A stretch of DNA of 64,000 nucleotides from Henriciella sp. (GCF_029936995.1 NZ_JAPYRE010000002.1:496001-560000), one strand, 5' to 3'; shown: positions 35,482 to 46,885, counted from the first letter of the stretch. Notes: generated by a model not told the origin, from the sequence alone. Numbers and translations: made by a program.

Positions 35482-35952
35482 TTACTGGTTTTCCGGGAAA
35501 ACCCGGTCCTCCAGCCCGTCGCACGCAACATTGTCGAGTTTCGTGTCGAGGCCGTCGGGTGCGGCACTGTCTTCGGAAATGTTCCAGAGCATCGTGCCGG
35601 ATCGTACATCACCCTCGACGCGCGTGTTGGCGTTGAACAGGACAAGCCCGCTCTCGGTCAGCCGGCCCCCGTTCAAATCGATCTCGAACGCGCTGTAATA
35701 CCCTTCACCCTCCTGGTGGATAACGCCGTAATTCCTGCCTGAAAGGCTGCCATCGCCGCCTGCGATCAGCCGGACACCCTCTGTAACCTCGGCATCGTCG
35801 CGGAAGTAACAGTACTCACCGGTTTGCAGGACCTCTGGCACCGCGCTGCCGACAATCGTCATGTCTTCCGGGGAGGGCGGTGTCTGCGCTTCCTGGCCGT
35901 TGCAGCCTGCGAGTAGGACCATTGCGGCCGGGAGTATCATGAAAGTGCGCAT
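35482..35952 (-). CDS. Hypothetical lipoprotein (156 aa)
   Basis: The start MRTFMILPAAMVLLAGCNGQ contains a clear lipobox (LLAGC). The mature part is acidic with two cysteines (GEYCYFRDD, NVACDGLED) and blocks NYGVIHQEGEGYYSAFEIDL and GLVLFNANTRVEGD. No family recognised. The ATG at 35952 is chosen for the signal; upstream residues of the longer frame are not signal-like. Confidence 0.7.
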   Translation of the reverse strand: MRTFMILPAAMVLLAGCNGQEAQTPPSPEDMTIVGSAVPEVLQTGEYCYFRDDAEVTEGVRLIAGGDGSLSGRNYGVIHQEGEGYYSAFEIDLNGGRLTESGLVLFNANTRVEGDVRSGTMLWNISEDSAAPDGLDTKLDNVACDGLEDRVFPENQ

Positions 35953-36047
35953 TGTATGCCTCGCTTGTCCTGCCTGCCGCACGTGTCCCGAGTGTGGGCG
36001 CGGGAAAACCCGTGAGTCCATCATATGGTCCGCTTGGAACCCGAAAC

Positions 36048-36083
36048 AAAAAAGGCCCCATCAGCTTGTTTTCTGATGGGGCC
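36048..36083 (-). terminator. Rho-independent terminator of the DUF4168 gene
   Basis: On the minus strand GGCCCCATCAG and CTGATGGGGCC form an 11-bp perfect stem with an 8-base loop, followed by six Ts. It lies 38 bases after the DUF4168 stop. Confidence 0.92.
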
Positions 36084-36121
36084 GATTGCTTGGAAGACTT
36101 CAAGTCTGACAGGTGACTGAC

Positions 36122-36526
36122 CTAGCCTTGACCTTCCATTTTGCTGCGCAGCTTATTGGCAAGCTCTTCATCGGCGCGTGCCAGCTGCACGATCTCGGTG
36201 AAACGCTGCGGCGTGAGACCTTCGTCCTGGATTGCCGCCATCATTTCCTTTTGCGCTTCAGCCTGAACCTTCTGGGCTGCTGCCTTGTCCTCAGCGGCCT
36301 GAAGCTCGGCATTTGCAGACTGTGCAATAGTCGAAACTTCGTTGTTTGCCGCAACAAACTGGTCGATTTCGGCTTCTGTCACCGGCTCGATCTGAGCCTG
36401 TGGCTGGGCCTGCTGCGGAGCGGCCGGAGCCTGGCTTTGCTGTTGGGCGATGGCTGCGCCGCCGCCTGCAAGCGTGGCTGCTGCTATAGCCGCCACAGTG
36501 CGCGCGCGGAAAGTCTTGAGAGCCAT
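36122..36526 (-). CDS. DUF4168 secreted protein (134 aa)
   Basis: A signal-like N-terminus (RTVAAIAAATLAGGGAAIAQ) and a Gln/Pro-rich spacer precede the DUF4168 domain (VTEAEIDQFVAANNEVSTIA, GLTPQRFTEIVQLARADEEL). The function of the family is unknown. GAAAGGAGA precedes the ATG at 36526, so the longer frame to 36673 is not used. A GGAAC-type promoter candidate lies upstream and a strong terminator downstream. Confidence 0.8.
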   Translation of the reverse strand: MALKTFRARTVAAIAAATLAGGGAAIAQQQSQAPAAPQQAQPQAQIEPVTEAEIDQFVAANNEVSTIAQSANAELQAAEDKAAAQKVQAEAQKEMMAAIQDEGLTPQRFTEIVQLARADEELANKLRSKMEGQG

Positions 36527-36584
36527 GGGGTCTCCTTTCAAAATGGTTGCGATACCTAGCCAATCAGCCAGGCACGATGGCGAA

Positions 36585-36609
36585 AACCCCCTGTCTGCAG
36601 CCAAGTTCC
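36585..36609 (-). promoter_or_regulatory. EcfG-type promoter candidate for the DUF4168 gene
   Basis: On the minus strand GGAAC is followed by 16 bases and GGTT, one base off the CGTT -10 of the EcfG pattern. It lies 59 bases before the start at 36526. Confidence 0.4.
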
Positions 36610-36704
36610 GGTTGTGAACGCATCTTAATGCGCAGGACATCAGACGTGGACAAAAGCAATATGCCCCTACCAAAGCGCATTCTCAGTGATTACCTGTATG
36701 AGTT

Positions 36705-36866
36705 GCACAAGGGCTGAGGTGTTCGTGGACGCCAGCTGTCCGCCGACCTTACGTTCCGTCAAGGGAGCTGGCTCTGGGACTGGCCGTGGCCTATCCTAAC
36801 CGGCACCCACCTAGTTGCTAGGTCGACGGGACACGAGAGCAGAGACGGCACCACCGGTCCTTGTGC
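36705..36866 (+). ncRNA. ssrS: Structured RNA, probable 6S RNA
   Basis: GCACAAGG (36705) pairs with CCTTGTGC (36859), and the next segments GGTG and CACC extend the closing stem. CTGAGGTGTTCGT at the 5' end and GACGGCACCACC at the 3' end resemble the ends of 6S RNA (E. coli CTGAGATGTTCG and GCGGCATCTC). Inside, CTCTG/CAGAG, CGTG/CACG and an apical hairpin ACCTAG-TTG-CTAGGT are nested, and GCCAGCT/AGCTGGC forms a side hairpin. The length of 162 bases suits 6S. The rest of the 383-base gap (36527-36909) holds only the DUF4168 promoter region. The side hairpin is unusual, so another structured RNA remains possible. Confidence 0.55.
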
Positions 36867-36909
36867 GCTTGACTTTGTCTGCCGGGTAGCAGAACGCAAC
36901 GGCTGCACC

Positions 36910-37770
36910 ATGCCCGATAGCCTGCTTCCCGTTCTCCTCTGCCTGTTTTCGGCCATAACTGTCGCCACGGCCAATTTTGCCGTGAAGCGCGGCGGAGACG
37001 TGTTGAGCGCACGCATGGTCCTGTCGCTGACCTCCGCGGCCTGCGTCCTGCCTTTCGCCTTTATCGTGCCCCTGCCGGAGCGCGGCCTCTGGATGCCGAT
37101 CGCGATCGCGATTGCAGCCCACTGGGTCTATCAGTTCTTCATGATCCGGGCGCTGCACCGGGGAGACCTGTCGCTGGTTTTTCCCGTTATGCGCGGCCTT
37201 GCGCCGATGATGACGGCAATTATCGCGGTCTTTGCGCTGAACGAGTTTCCAGGCCTGTTTGGATGGATCGGCCTTTCGCTCGCCACGGCGGCCCTGTTTG
37301 TGTTTGCGTTGCCGCAGGGTGGTAGCCTGGGTGAGAAAAAGATGAACCAGTCAGCCCTGTTCTGGGCGGGGCTGACTGCGGCCGGCATCGGACTTTATTC
37401 CGTGACAGACGCCTATGGGGTGCGCATTGCCGAAAACAGGTTCACTTTCATCGTCTGGCTGTTCCTTCTCGACTGGATGGGCACGACGGCAGTTACGGTA
37501 TGGACGCGGCGTGGAGAGCTCCGTGCCCGCCTGCGCCCACAGCTGGCAGGCGGTATGGTTGGTGGTGTGGCGAGCGTGCTGTCCTATGGATCGGCGCTTC
37601 TTGCCTTCTCCATGACAAACGCAGCCACCGTGACAGCGATACGGGAAACATCGGTCGTATTCGGGGCTATTCTTGGCGCGGTTTTCCTGAAGGAAGGCTT
37701 CGGCAAACGCCGGATTATCGCTGCGGCAGTGCTGGCCGCAGGGCTCCTTCTGCTCGAGGGCGATATTTAA
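36910..37770 (+). CDS. EamA/DMT-family transporter (286 aa)
   Basis: Ten hydrophobic segments in two similar halves are seen, with RGDLSLVFPVMRGLAPMMTA and SFSMTN-ATVTAIRETSVVFG-type blocks (AATVTAIRETSVVFGAILGA) marking the EamA repeats. Such proteins export metabolites or amino acids; the substrate is unknown. It starts 43 bases after the end of the 6S-like RNA. Confidence 0.85.
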   Translation: MPDSLLPVLLCLFSAITVATANFAVKRGGDVLSARMVLSLTSAACVLPFAFIVPLPERGLWMPIAIAIAAHWVYQFFMIRALHRGDLSLVFPVMRGLAPMMTAIIAVFALNEFPGLFGWIGLSLATAALFVFALPQGGSLGEKKMNQSALFWAGLTAAGIGLYSVTDAYGVRIAENRFTFIVWLFLLDWMGTTAVTVWTRRGELRARLRPQLAGGMVGGVASVLSYGSALLAFSMTNAATVTAIRETSVVFGAILGAVFLKEGFGKRRIIAAAVLAAGLLLLEGDI

Positions 37771-37807
37771 TCCTCCCTTCGGATATCGCTGTTAGGCAGC
37801 ATCTGTC

Positions 37808-39262
37808 ATGAAGCTCACCCGTCACCTTGCCGGATACCTGCCAGCCAACCTTGCCAGCGCAATGGCGTCCTTCGGCGGAGTGTACGTCTTTACACGCCTG
37901 CTCGGGGCGGATGAGTATGGCCGCTATGCGCTGATGTTCTCTGTCCTGGCGCTTATCCACACAGCGACACTGGCTCCGGCAGAATCGGCAGCTTACCGCT
38001 ATACCGCACAAGCCAAGGTCCGCGGGGAGACAGCAGATCATTTTGCCACGGTGCGTAGCCTGCTCCTCCGTTCGCTCCTGGCTTCGGCCTTCCTGATGAT
38101 ACTCCTGACTGTGAGTGTCGCACACATGCCGCGCTATTTGCGGATCCTGCCCTGGATGGCCATGCTCCTGCCGTTGGGCACATTGCTGCAGGCAACACTG
38201 GAAGCGCATAAGGCGAACCAGCAGGTTGGCCGCTATGCAGCCATCCTGTCGGCCAAACTGCTCGGGGGCTTTGCAATCGGAGCGATCATCGCCTGGCAGA
38301 CCCATATCGGGGCGGCTGCACCGTTTATCGGCCTGTTCTGTGCTGCAGCCCTGCTGTGTATCGTGCAGCTACCCTGGCTTAACAGGATGGCGAGTGGCGG
38401 CAAGGCTGACCCATCCCGCCGGCGGGTCTATCTTTCCTATGGTTTGCCGATCGCCGCGGCGCTTGCACTGGACCTTGTCCTGTCCGCAGCTGACCGGTTC
38501 CTGATCGCCCTGTTCCTCGGTGAGGCTTCGGTTGGTGCCTACGCGGCCGGTTATGGCGTTGCAGACAAGACAATTCTCCTGCTGTGTGCCTGGGCGGCCA
38601 TGGCCGGCGCCCCGCTAATGCTTGCCGCTTTCGAAGAGCATGGCGAGGTTGCGGCCAGAAAAGAAGCAAGGGGGCTTGTTTCCACAATGCTTCTGATCGG
38701 TCTGCCAGCGGCAACCGGGCTGGCTCTGGTGGCCGAACCGCTGGCAGAGGCGCTGATCGGGGAAGATGTTCGTGCGGGAGCAACGCTCATCATCCCATGG
38801 ATCGCTTTTGCAGGGCTGATGAACGGTCTCCTGATCCATTACTACACCGAAGCCTTCCAGCTTGCCCAGAAGACGGGCGAACAGGCCTTGCTCATGCTGG
38901 TGCCGGCGGGCACCAACATCTGTGCAAACCTGGCCCTTATACCGGCGCTTGGCCTGATCGGCGCGGTCCTGGCCACCATTGGCAGTTATGCGCTGGGCAT
39001 CGCTCTGATCGCGTGGCGTGGACGGCGCTATGTTGCGCTGCCAATGCCATTCGGGCAACTGGCGCGCATCGCTGTGGCGTCATTGGCCATGTGGCCAGCT
39101 GTGGCGCTTGTGCCTGATTTTGGAAGCTGGCCTGAACTTTTCTGCAAGGCAGCGGCAGGCGCAGTGGTCTATATTGCAGCCGCCTGGGTCATCGATGCTG
39201 GCGGGACAAGGTCTTTCATGCGAGACAGATTTCGCACATCCAGAGCAGGCAGGACTTCGTAA
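37808..39262 (+). CDS. Polysaccharide flippase-like membrane protein (484 aa)
   Basis: Twelve to fourteen hydrophobic segments in the MATE-like arrangement of Wzx-type flippases. The N-terminus LPANLASAMASFGGVYVFTR with LLGADEYGRYALMFSVLAL is the usual oligosaccharide-flippase opening, and AADRFLIALFLGEASVGAYA is the central block. No glycosyltransferases are next to it, so the glycan is unknown. It ends 8 bases before the septation protein gene. Confidence 0.85.
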   Translation: MKLTRHLAGYLPANLASAMASFGGVYVFTRLLGADEYGRYALMFSVLALIHTATLAPAESAAYRYTAQAKVRGETADHFATVRSLLLRSLLASAFLMILLTVSVAHMPRYLRILPWMAMLLPLGTLLQATLEAHKANQQVGRYAAILSAKLLGGFAIGAIIAWQTHIGAAAPFIGLFCAAALLCIVQLPWLNRMASGGKADPSRRRVYLSYGLPIAAALALDLVLSAADRFLIALFLGEASVGAYAAGYGVADKTILLLCAWAAMAGAPLMLAAFEEHGEVAARKEARGLVSTMLLIGLPAATGLALVAEPLAEALIGEDVRAGATLIIPWIAFAGLMNGLLIHYYTEAFQLAQKTGEQALLMLVPAGTNICANLALIPALGLIGAVLATIGSYALGIALIAWRGRRYVALPMPFGQLARIAVASLAMWPAVALVPDFGSWPELFCKAAAGAVVYIAAAWVIDAGGTRSFMRDRFRTSRAGRTS

Positions 39263-39270
39263 CTGTTATC

Positions 39271-39993
39271 ATGAGCGAACAGAAATCAGATATCGACACC
39301 GCCGCTGACAAGGCTAACCGCATCTGGGGCGACCTCGTCCCGGTTATCGGCTTCGTGCTTGTCTATAATATCCTGCGGCTGACCAAACTCGATACCGCGT
39401 GGATCAACAAGGATACTGCGCTTTACTGGGCCACGGCGGTCCTGATCGTCCTGACGCTGGGCGTTATCGGCCAGAAGCTCATCAAGAAGCAGAAGATTCC
39501 GGCCTTCCTGGTTATCACCTCGGCGATTGTCGGCGGCTTCGGCCTTCTGGGCATCCTGCTCCAGGAAAAGTCCTTCATCTATATCAAGCCGACGATCCAG
39601 AACCTGTTCCTGGCCGCCATCATCTTTGGCAGCATGGCTGTGGGGCAGAACGTATGGCGTGTCATGTTCCGGGACGTGTTTGCCTTGCCAAATCATGCCT
39701 GGACGCAGCTTTCAATCCGCTGGGGTCTCTTCTTCGTGGCCATGGCCGTCTGGAATGAGTTCCTGTGGCGCTATTACGCTCCGGGCTTCGAGGAGCCGCT
39801 GCGCTTCGCCGGTGTCATGCTGGCCCCGGCAGGCTCGTATGAATTCCTGGGCCTGACCTTTGGCGACAGGAATGCCGAGGATGTCTGGGCGAACTGGAAG
39901 CTCGGCAATATGGTCATCACCTTCATTTTCGGCGCTGCCAATGTGCCTTACACCCTCAAACACCTTGAGGAGGAACCGGTGGCTGGCGAGTGA
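39271..39993 (+). CDS. YciB/IspZ-type inner membrane septation protein (240 aa)
   Basis: Six or so membrane segments and the family blocks PVIGFVLVYNILRL, FLVITSAIVGGFGLLGILLQ, SFIYIKPTIQNLFLAAI and WTQLSIRWGLFFVAMAVWNE. YciB/IspZ is linked to cell division and envelope synthesis. The gene lies near the ccm block, as in many Alphaproteobacteria. Its last 38 bases overlap the convergent NUDIX gene. Confidence 0.9.
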   Translation: MSEQKSDIDTAADKANRIWGDLVPVIGFVLVYNILRLTKLDTAWINKDTALYWATAVLIVLTLGVIGQKLIKKQKIPAFLVITSAIVGGFGLLGILLQEKSFIYIKPTIQNLFLAAIIFGSMAVGQNVWRVMFRDVFALPNHAWTQLSIRWGLFFVAMAVWNEFLWRYYAPGFEEPLRFAGVMLAPAGSYEFLGLTFGDRNAEDVWANWKLGNMVITFIFGAANVPYTLKHLEEEPVAGE

Positions 39994-40519
39994 TTTTCTC
40001 GGTCCCGGCCGGGTTTCCGAACGGGGCGAAATCGTCAGCCTCGCGGGTTTCGGCATAATGAGTGAGTGCCCAGACCACAGTCGGAAATGCGAGTTGCGAC
40101 CACGGGATATCTTTCCAGTCGAATAGCTCTGTCTCAAGACTCTCTGGTCCCGGACGGAAATCCGATTTCAGCTCTGCGCGAAACATGATCTGGACCTGGC
40201 CGATCCTGTGTACGGTATACATCGCCAGCACGCGGTCGATCTCGATGGTTGCGCAGGCTTCCTCGCGGGCCTCGCGCATGGCAGCTTCCTCGATTGACTC
40301 GCCAAGTTCCATATAGCCGGCCGGGAGCGTCCAGTAGCCCTTGCGCGGCTCAATGGCCCGACGGCAGAGCAGGATCCTTTCGTCCTTCGTCACCACGGAT
40401 CCAGCGACAATCCGGGGGTTCTCATAATCGATAAATCCGCAAGTATTGCAGACGCGTCTCTCGATATCGTCTCCCTCTGGTATCCGGTATTCGAAGTCTT
40501 CAGGTGCCGATTGTGTCAT
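39956..40519 (-). CDS. NUDIX hydrolase with zinc ribbon (187 aa)
   Basis: A small zinc ribbon (RRVCNTCGFIDYENP) precedes the NUDIX box GYMELGESIEEAAMREAREE, which fits G-x5-E-x7-RE-x2-EE; the glycine expected after it is replaced by cysteine (EEACA). This domain order is seen in ADP-ribose and NADH pyrophosphatase-like enzymes. The start at 40519 is preferred over 40567. It overlaps the septation gene by 38 bases at the 3' end. Confidence 0.88.
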   Translation of the reverse strand: MTQSAPEDFEYRIPEGDDIERRVCNTCGFIDYENPRIVAGSVVTKDERILLCRRAIEPRKGYWTLPAGYMELGESIEEAAMREAREEACATIEIDRVLAMYTVHRIGQVQIMFRAELKSDFRPGPESLETELFDWKDIPWSQLAFPTVVWALTHYAETREADDFAPFGNPAGTEKITRQPPVPPQGV

Positions 40520-40632
40520 GATGCTGTAATTGACTCGCTCTATTGGGTAAAAATTGTTGATCCGCACACGGTTTGTTTTTGCACGGATCGGACTATTTGA
40601 TCAGGATGGTCGCAGAGAAGGATAGGGATGTC

Positions 40633-41190
40633 ATGAGCGAGCAACAAGCGGATACGATTTTCGATCTGGCGGCGTCTCCCAGTCACCTGCTCCACCGGGC
40701 CCAGCAGGCTGCCGTCAACCTGTCCGCAGGCGCACTGACAGAGCAGGGGCTTACACTGCGCCAGTTCGCTGTTCTTGCCGCACTCGCAAAGGCAGACGGC
40801 CAGAGCCAGTCCAGCCTGGTCGAGCGTACCGGCATTGATCGCTCGACCCTCGCCGACATGGTCGGGCGGATGGAAACGGCCGGTTACATCAAACGCGTTG
40901 AATCGACCGAGGACCGCAGGGCAAAGGCCGTCTCGCTTCTTGCGAAGGGACGTCATTCCTATGAGGCGGCTGCCCCCGCCGTGGAAGCCGCCGACAAGGA
41001 AGTCCTCTCCCTGATCCGGGCCAATCGCCGGGTTGGCTTCCTCGCCTCTCTCGCCGCCATTGGCGGACCAGAGGATGAAGTCGATATTCTCGAAGAGGCG
41101 GCAGAAGATGATGGCAAGAAGTCCAAGGGCAAGAAGTCCAAGGACAAGAAGGCCGACAAGAAGAAAAAGAAGAAGAAAAAGAAGAAGTAG
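40633..41190 (+). CDS. MarR-family regulator with lysine-rich tail (185 aa)
   Basis: A winged-helix domain, LRQFAVLAALAKADGQSQSS, LVERTGIDRSTLADMVGRME, GYIKRVESTEDRRAKAVSLL, is standard MarR. After the dimer helices (about residue 150) comes an acidic segment (EDEVDILEEAAEDDG) and then a tail of mostly lysines that ends in ten consecutive lysines. MarR proteins normally end at about 150 residues. The tail could bind nucleic acid non-specifically. The preferred start is 40633; ATGs at 40573 and 40606 are possible. Confidence 0.85.
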   Translation: MSEQQADTIFDLAASPSHLLHRAQQAAVNLSAGALTEQGLTLRQFAVLAALAKADGQSQSSLVERTGIDRSTLADMVGRMETAGYIKRVESTEDRRAKAVSLLAKGRHSYEAAAPAVEAADKEVLSLIRANRRVGFLASLAAIGGPEDEVDILEEAAEDDGKKSKGKKSKDKKADKKKKKKKKKK

Positions 41191-41192
41191 GG

Positions 41193-41714
41193 CTAGCCGC
41201 CGAGCGCGGCACTGACCTCTTCACGACGATTCTCATCAAGCACGCCGCGGACATGCATGATGATCTGGCCATCGGGGCTGATTACGAAGGTTTCCGGTAC
41301 GCCCGTCAGGCCGAAGTCCAGCCCACCCTGGCCGTCACGGTCGACGCCGATCTTTTCGAAAGGGTTCCCGAGTTCCGCGAGGAATTCGCGTGTTGCTTCA
41401 GGGGCATCCTTGTAGGCAAGGCCATAGACTTGGCCTGGATGCTTCTGCGCGAGCCATGTGATGTCGCCATGCTCGGCCCTGCAGGGGCCGCACCAGCTGG
41501 CAAACAGGTTGACCATGACTGGCCTGTCGCCCGGCGGCGGCGCAAAGCTGATGGACTGCGAACTGTCTTGCAGCAGGGGGAAAACCCTGTCCGGCGCCAC
41601 GCGGTCTGCCTTGGCGGTGAAGCTTTCCTCAGCGGGGCGTATCAACTGGATGCCCCCCAGTATGCCGAGCCCGGCAAGCGCGGCCAGCGGCAGTATGGCC
41701 TGCCAGCGCTTCAT
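41193..41714 (-). CDS. ccmG: Cytochrome c maturation thiol:disulfide oxidoreductase (173 aa)
   Basis: An N-terminal membrane anchor (WQAILPLAALAGLGILGGIQ) and a periplasmic thioredoxin fold with active site ASWCGPCRAEHG (W-C-G-P-C) and the cis-proline loop GLTGVPETFVISPDG. CcmG/DsbE keeps apocytochrome c cysteines reduced for haem attachment. The ATG overlaps the ccmD stop (ATGA). Confidence 0.93.
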   Translation of the reverse strand: MKRWQAILPLAALAGLGILGGIQLIRPAEESFTAKADRVAPDRVFPLLQDSSQSISFAPPPGDRPVMVNLFASWCGPCRAEHGDITWLAQKHPGQVYGLAYKDAPEATREFLAELGNPFEKIGVDRDGQGGLDFGLTGVPETFVISPDGQIIMHVRGVLDENRREEVSAALGG

Positions 41715-41863
41715 TTCAGATCACCCTCTGTCAGGCGCGCCAGACGCCGTCTGGCAAGACGTGCCTTGAGCCCGGCATAGACGCCCAGCAGGGCCGGAAC
41801 GACAAGCCCGATTGCGAAGATCGCCCAGATGAAAGCGGCATTCTGTTCAAACTCTGGAAGCAT
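41711..41863 (-). CDS. ccmD: Haem exporter protein CcmD (50 aa)
   Basis: This small protein has one membrane helix, FIWAIFAIGLVVPALLGVYA, followed by a basic tail LKARLARRRLARLTEG, the CcmD pattern. It lies exactly between ccmC (6-base gap) and ccmG (4-base overlap), the canonical position. CcmD stabilises CcmABC-CcmE haem transfer. AGGAGG lies upstream of the ATG. Confidence 0.9.
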   Translation of the reverse strand: MLPEFEQNAAFIWAIFAIGLVVPALLGVYAGLKARLARRRLARLTEGDLK

Positions 41864-41869
41864 CCTTGA

Positions 41870-42601
41870 TCAGCCTCCTGCCAGCTTGCGTGCGAGGATC
41901 ACATCGGCCCGGCGCTGCCAGACCTCCGCGCGCATGAGTGTCAGCGTCAGGGCTGCGAAGAAGATCATGTGGCCGAGCGCGCCAATAAGGAGTGGCGTGA
42001 GATAGACAGCCGGCATGGCCGGACCATCCATCCGGATGACGCTCGCGCCCTGGTGCAGCGAAGCCCAGATGTCGACCGAGAACTTTATCAGCGGCACGTT
42101 CACCGCGCCCACCATGGCGAGGATCGCGCCGGCTTTCGCTGCTTTCTGGCGTGTGTCCATCGCGGCCCGCAGCGCCATGTAGCCGAGGAACAGGAAGAAC
42201 ATGACGAGGACTGACATCATTCGTGCATCATCCCAGAGCCACCATGTGCCCCATGTCGGCTTGCCCCAGATCGATCCGGTCGCCAGGCACATCGCGGTAT
42301 AGCCAGCGCCAAGCGGCGCAATGGACTTTGCCGCCATGTCGGCGAGTTCGTGACGCCAGATGAACCAGACAAAGCTCGCCAGTGCGAGACCGAGATAACT
42401 GCCCATGGCGAGCCAGGCCGATGGCACATGTATGAACATGGCGCGCATGATGTCCCCGCCCTGATAGTCGTCCTTCGGGACAACCCAGAGACCCTGCCAG
42501 ACGCTCCATGCAATCAGTGCCACGCCTGCAATGAGGCAGACAGGCGCCAGCCAGCGCGAAAGCGCCATGAAACGGTGAGGATTGGCGAAGATTGAAATCA
42601 T
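41870..42601 (-). CDS. ccmC: Haem exporter protein CcmC (243 aa)
   Basis: Six membrane segments and the tryptophan-rich haem-handling signature KPTWGTWWLWDDARMMSVLV (WWD-type motif), plus IMRAMFIHVPSAWLAMGSY. CcmC transfers haem to CcmE. The start at 42601 (MISIFANPHRF) is chosen by homology; the frame extends to 42742 without support. 22 bases after ccmB. Confidence 0.95.
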   Translation of the reverse strand: MISIFANPHRFMALSRWLAPVCLIAGVALIAWSVWQGLWVVPKDDYQGGDIMRAMFIHVPSAWLAMGSYLGLALASFVWFIWRHELADMAAKSIAPLGAGYTAMCLATGSIWGKPTWGTWWLWDDARMMSVLVMFFLFLGYMALRAAMDTRQKAAKAGAILAMVGAVNVPLIKFSVDIWASLHQGASVIRMDGPAMPAVYLTPLLIGALGHMIFFAALTLTLMRAEVWQRRADVILARKLAGG

Positions 42602-42623
42602 GTCGTTCCTCAATACCTGCCGG

Positions 42624-43286
42624 TCAGTCGACCGCCAAGCGCAGCGCCGCAGATGCGGCAAAAGGTGCAACGCCCAGCGCAAACAGGGTCGAGGCGGCGA
42701 GGAAAAGCAGGTTTGATGTTTCACCATCTGGCTGGGCGGCAAGCCCGCCGAAAATGGCCGTCGGGATGAACAGGGGCAGGGCGAGCAGGGCGATCAGCAG
42801 TCCGCCGCGCGGGACGCTTGCGGCCAATGCACCGGCGACCCCGCCCCAGAGGAAAAAAGCCAGTCCGCCAAGGCCATAAGCAAGCATGGCGGGCAGCAGA
42901 GCGTCGGCAGGCAGTTGCAGGGTCAGCCCGATGAGCGGTGTCAGCAGAACCAGTGGCAGGCCGGAAACCAGCCAGTGGGCGAGAATCTTGGTGGCCGCGA
43001 CAAGAAACAGCGGCGTTTCCTCCTGCGCCCAGAGGTCCAGCGTGCCGTCCTCAAGATCGGCCTGGAACAGCCGCTCCATCGAAACAAGCGAGGCCAGCGC
43101 CAGCGCGACCCAGAGCACGCCCGTGCCGATCGCGGCAAGCTGAGCGGCATCCGTGCCGACAGTAAAAGGCACAAGCATCGCCGCCCCGGCAAAGAAGCCG
43201 ATGGGCAGGAGCGCACCTGCGCCACTGGCCCAGGCTTCTGTGATTGCCTGCCGGAAGGCGGCACGGAGGGGGGCGGGAGTGTTCAC
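42624..43286 (-). CDS. ccmB: Haem exporter protein CcmB (220 aa)
   Basis: Six membrane helices with QADLEDGTLDLWAQEETPLF, the CcmB landmark loop. It is the membrane subunit of the CcmAB ABC transporter. It starts with GTG at 43286 and overlaps the ccmA stop as GTGA, showing translational coupling. Confidence 0.94.
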   Translation of the reverse strand: MNTPAPLRAAFRQAITEAWASGAGALLPIGFFAGAAMLVPFTVGTDAAQLAAIGTGVLWVALALASLVSMERLFQADLEDGTLDLWAQEETPLFLVAATKILAHWLVSGLPLVLLTPLIGLTLQLPADALLPAMLAYGLGGLAFFLWGGVAGALAASVPRGGLLIALLALPLFIPTAIFGGLAAQPDGETSNLLFLAASTLFALGVAPFAASAALRLAVD

Positions 43287-43858
43287 AGTACCATCTCCCG
43301 GTCTGCCTCGAAGGGGGCTTCGCCATGCAAGGCCGCAATGATGCCGCCGCCTGTTGCGCGATGGGTGGCCATCATCTCAGCCAGCAGGGCGCGTCCATTC
43401 GTGTCGAGGGCGGTGAACGGTTCGTCCAGCAGCCAGACCGGACGCTCTGACAGAAGCAATCTTCCCAGTGCGGTACGTCGGCGCTGTCCGGCAGAGAGCA
43501 GGCGGCCAGCGACGTCCAGTGGACGCTCAAGCCCCATGCGATTAGCGATTTCGACCGGGTCAGCGGAGCTGCCCCAGGCCCGGGCCCAGTGCTGCAGGTG
43601 CTGGCGCGGGGTTTCATGCGGCTTGATCGCATTGCGGTGGCCGATCCAGTGATGCGTGCCATCCAGGCGCACTTCGCCGACCGCAGGCTGGCTCAAGCCT
43701 GCAATGATACGAAGCAGTGTTGATTTGCCAGATCCGTTTGGCCCGCGCAGCACGATGGCTTCCCCCGGACGCACGGTCAGGTGCAGGCCGGAAAACAGGA
43801 TGCGTTCCCCGCGCACCGCGCCCAGCCCGTCGGCTTCGATCAACAATCCATCGGTCAA
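43283..43858 (-). CDS. ccmA: Haem exporter ATPase CcmA (191 aa)
   Basis: ABC ATPase: LRGPNGSGKSTLLRIIAGLS (Walker A), LSAGQRRRTALGRLLLS (signature), PVWLLDEPFTALD (Walker B). CcmA powers release of holo-CcmE. The start appears to be TTG at 43858, with GAGGGG seven bases upstream. First gene of the ccmABCD-ccmG run, divergent from acnA. Confidence 0.94.
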   Translation of the reverse strand: MTDGLLIEADGLGAVRGERILFSGLHLTVRPGEAIVLRGPNGSGKSTLLRIIAGLSQPAVGEVRLDGTHHWIGHRNAIKPHETPRQHLQHWARAWGSSADPVEIANRMGLERPLDVAGRLLSAGQRRRTALGRLLLSERPVWLLDEPFTALDTNGRALLAEMMATHRATGGGIIAALHGEAPFEADREMVL

Positions 43859-43994
43859 AGTCTGCCCCTCGTGACAAATCGCCCATGATGCTGCGATTGC
43901 ACACTTGGTGATAGGCTAGTATGACGCGGGCAACGAAGCGCCGCGCGCCTTTGCGCGCCCTGATTGCTGATACAAGAAGAGGTCATTTCAGACG

Positions 43995-46772
<2,778 letters not shown>

Positions 46773-46799
46773 TTTCAGCGGTCTTGAGGATTGTCTGTG

Positions 46800-46831
46800 G
46801 AAACCGCCCCTTTTCGGGGCGGTTTCTGTTT
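46800..46831 (+). terminator. Rho-independent terminator after acnA
   Basis: GAAACCGCCCC and GGGGCGGTTTC form an 11-bp perfect stem with loop TTTTC; the tail is a short TGTTT. Confidence 0.85.
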
Positions 46832-46885
46832 ATGAAGATGGTGATGAATTAAAACTGTCATGCATCGCCGCTAAGGGCGGATGCG

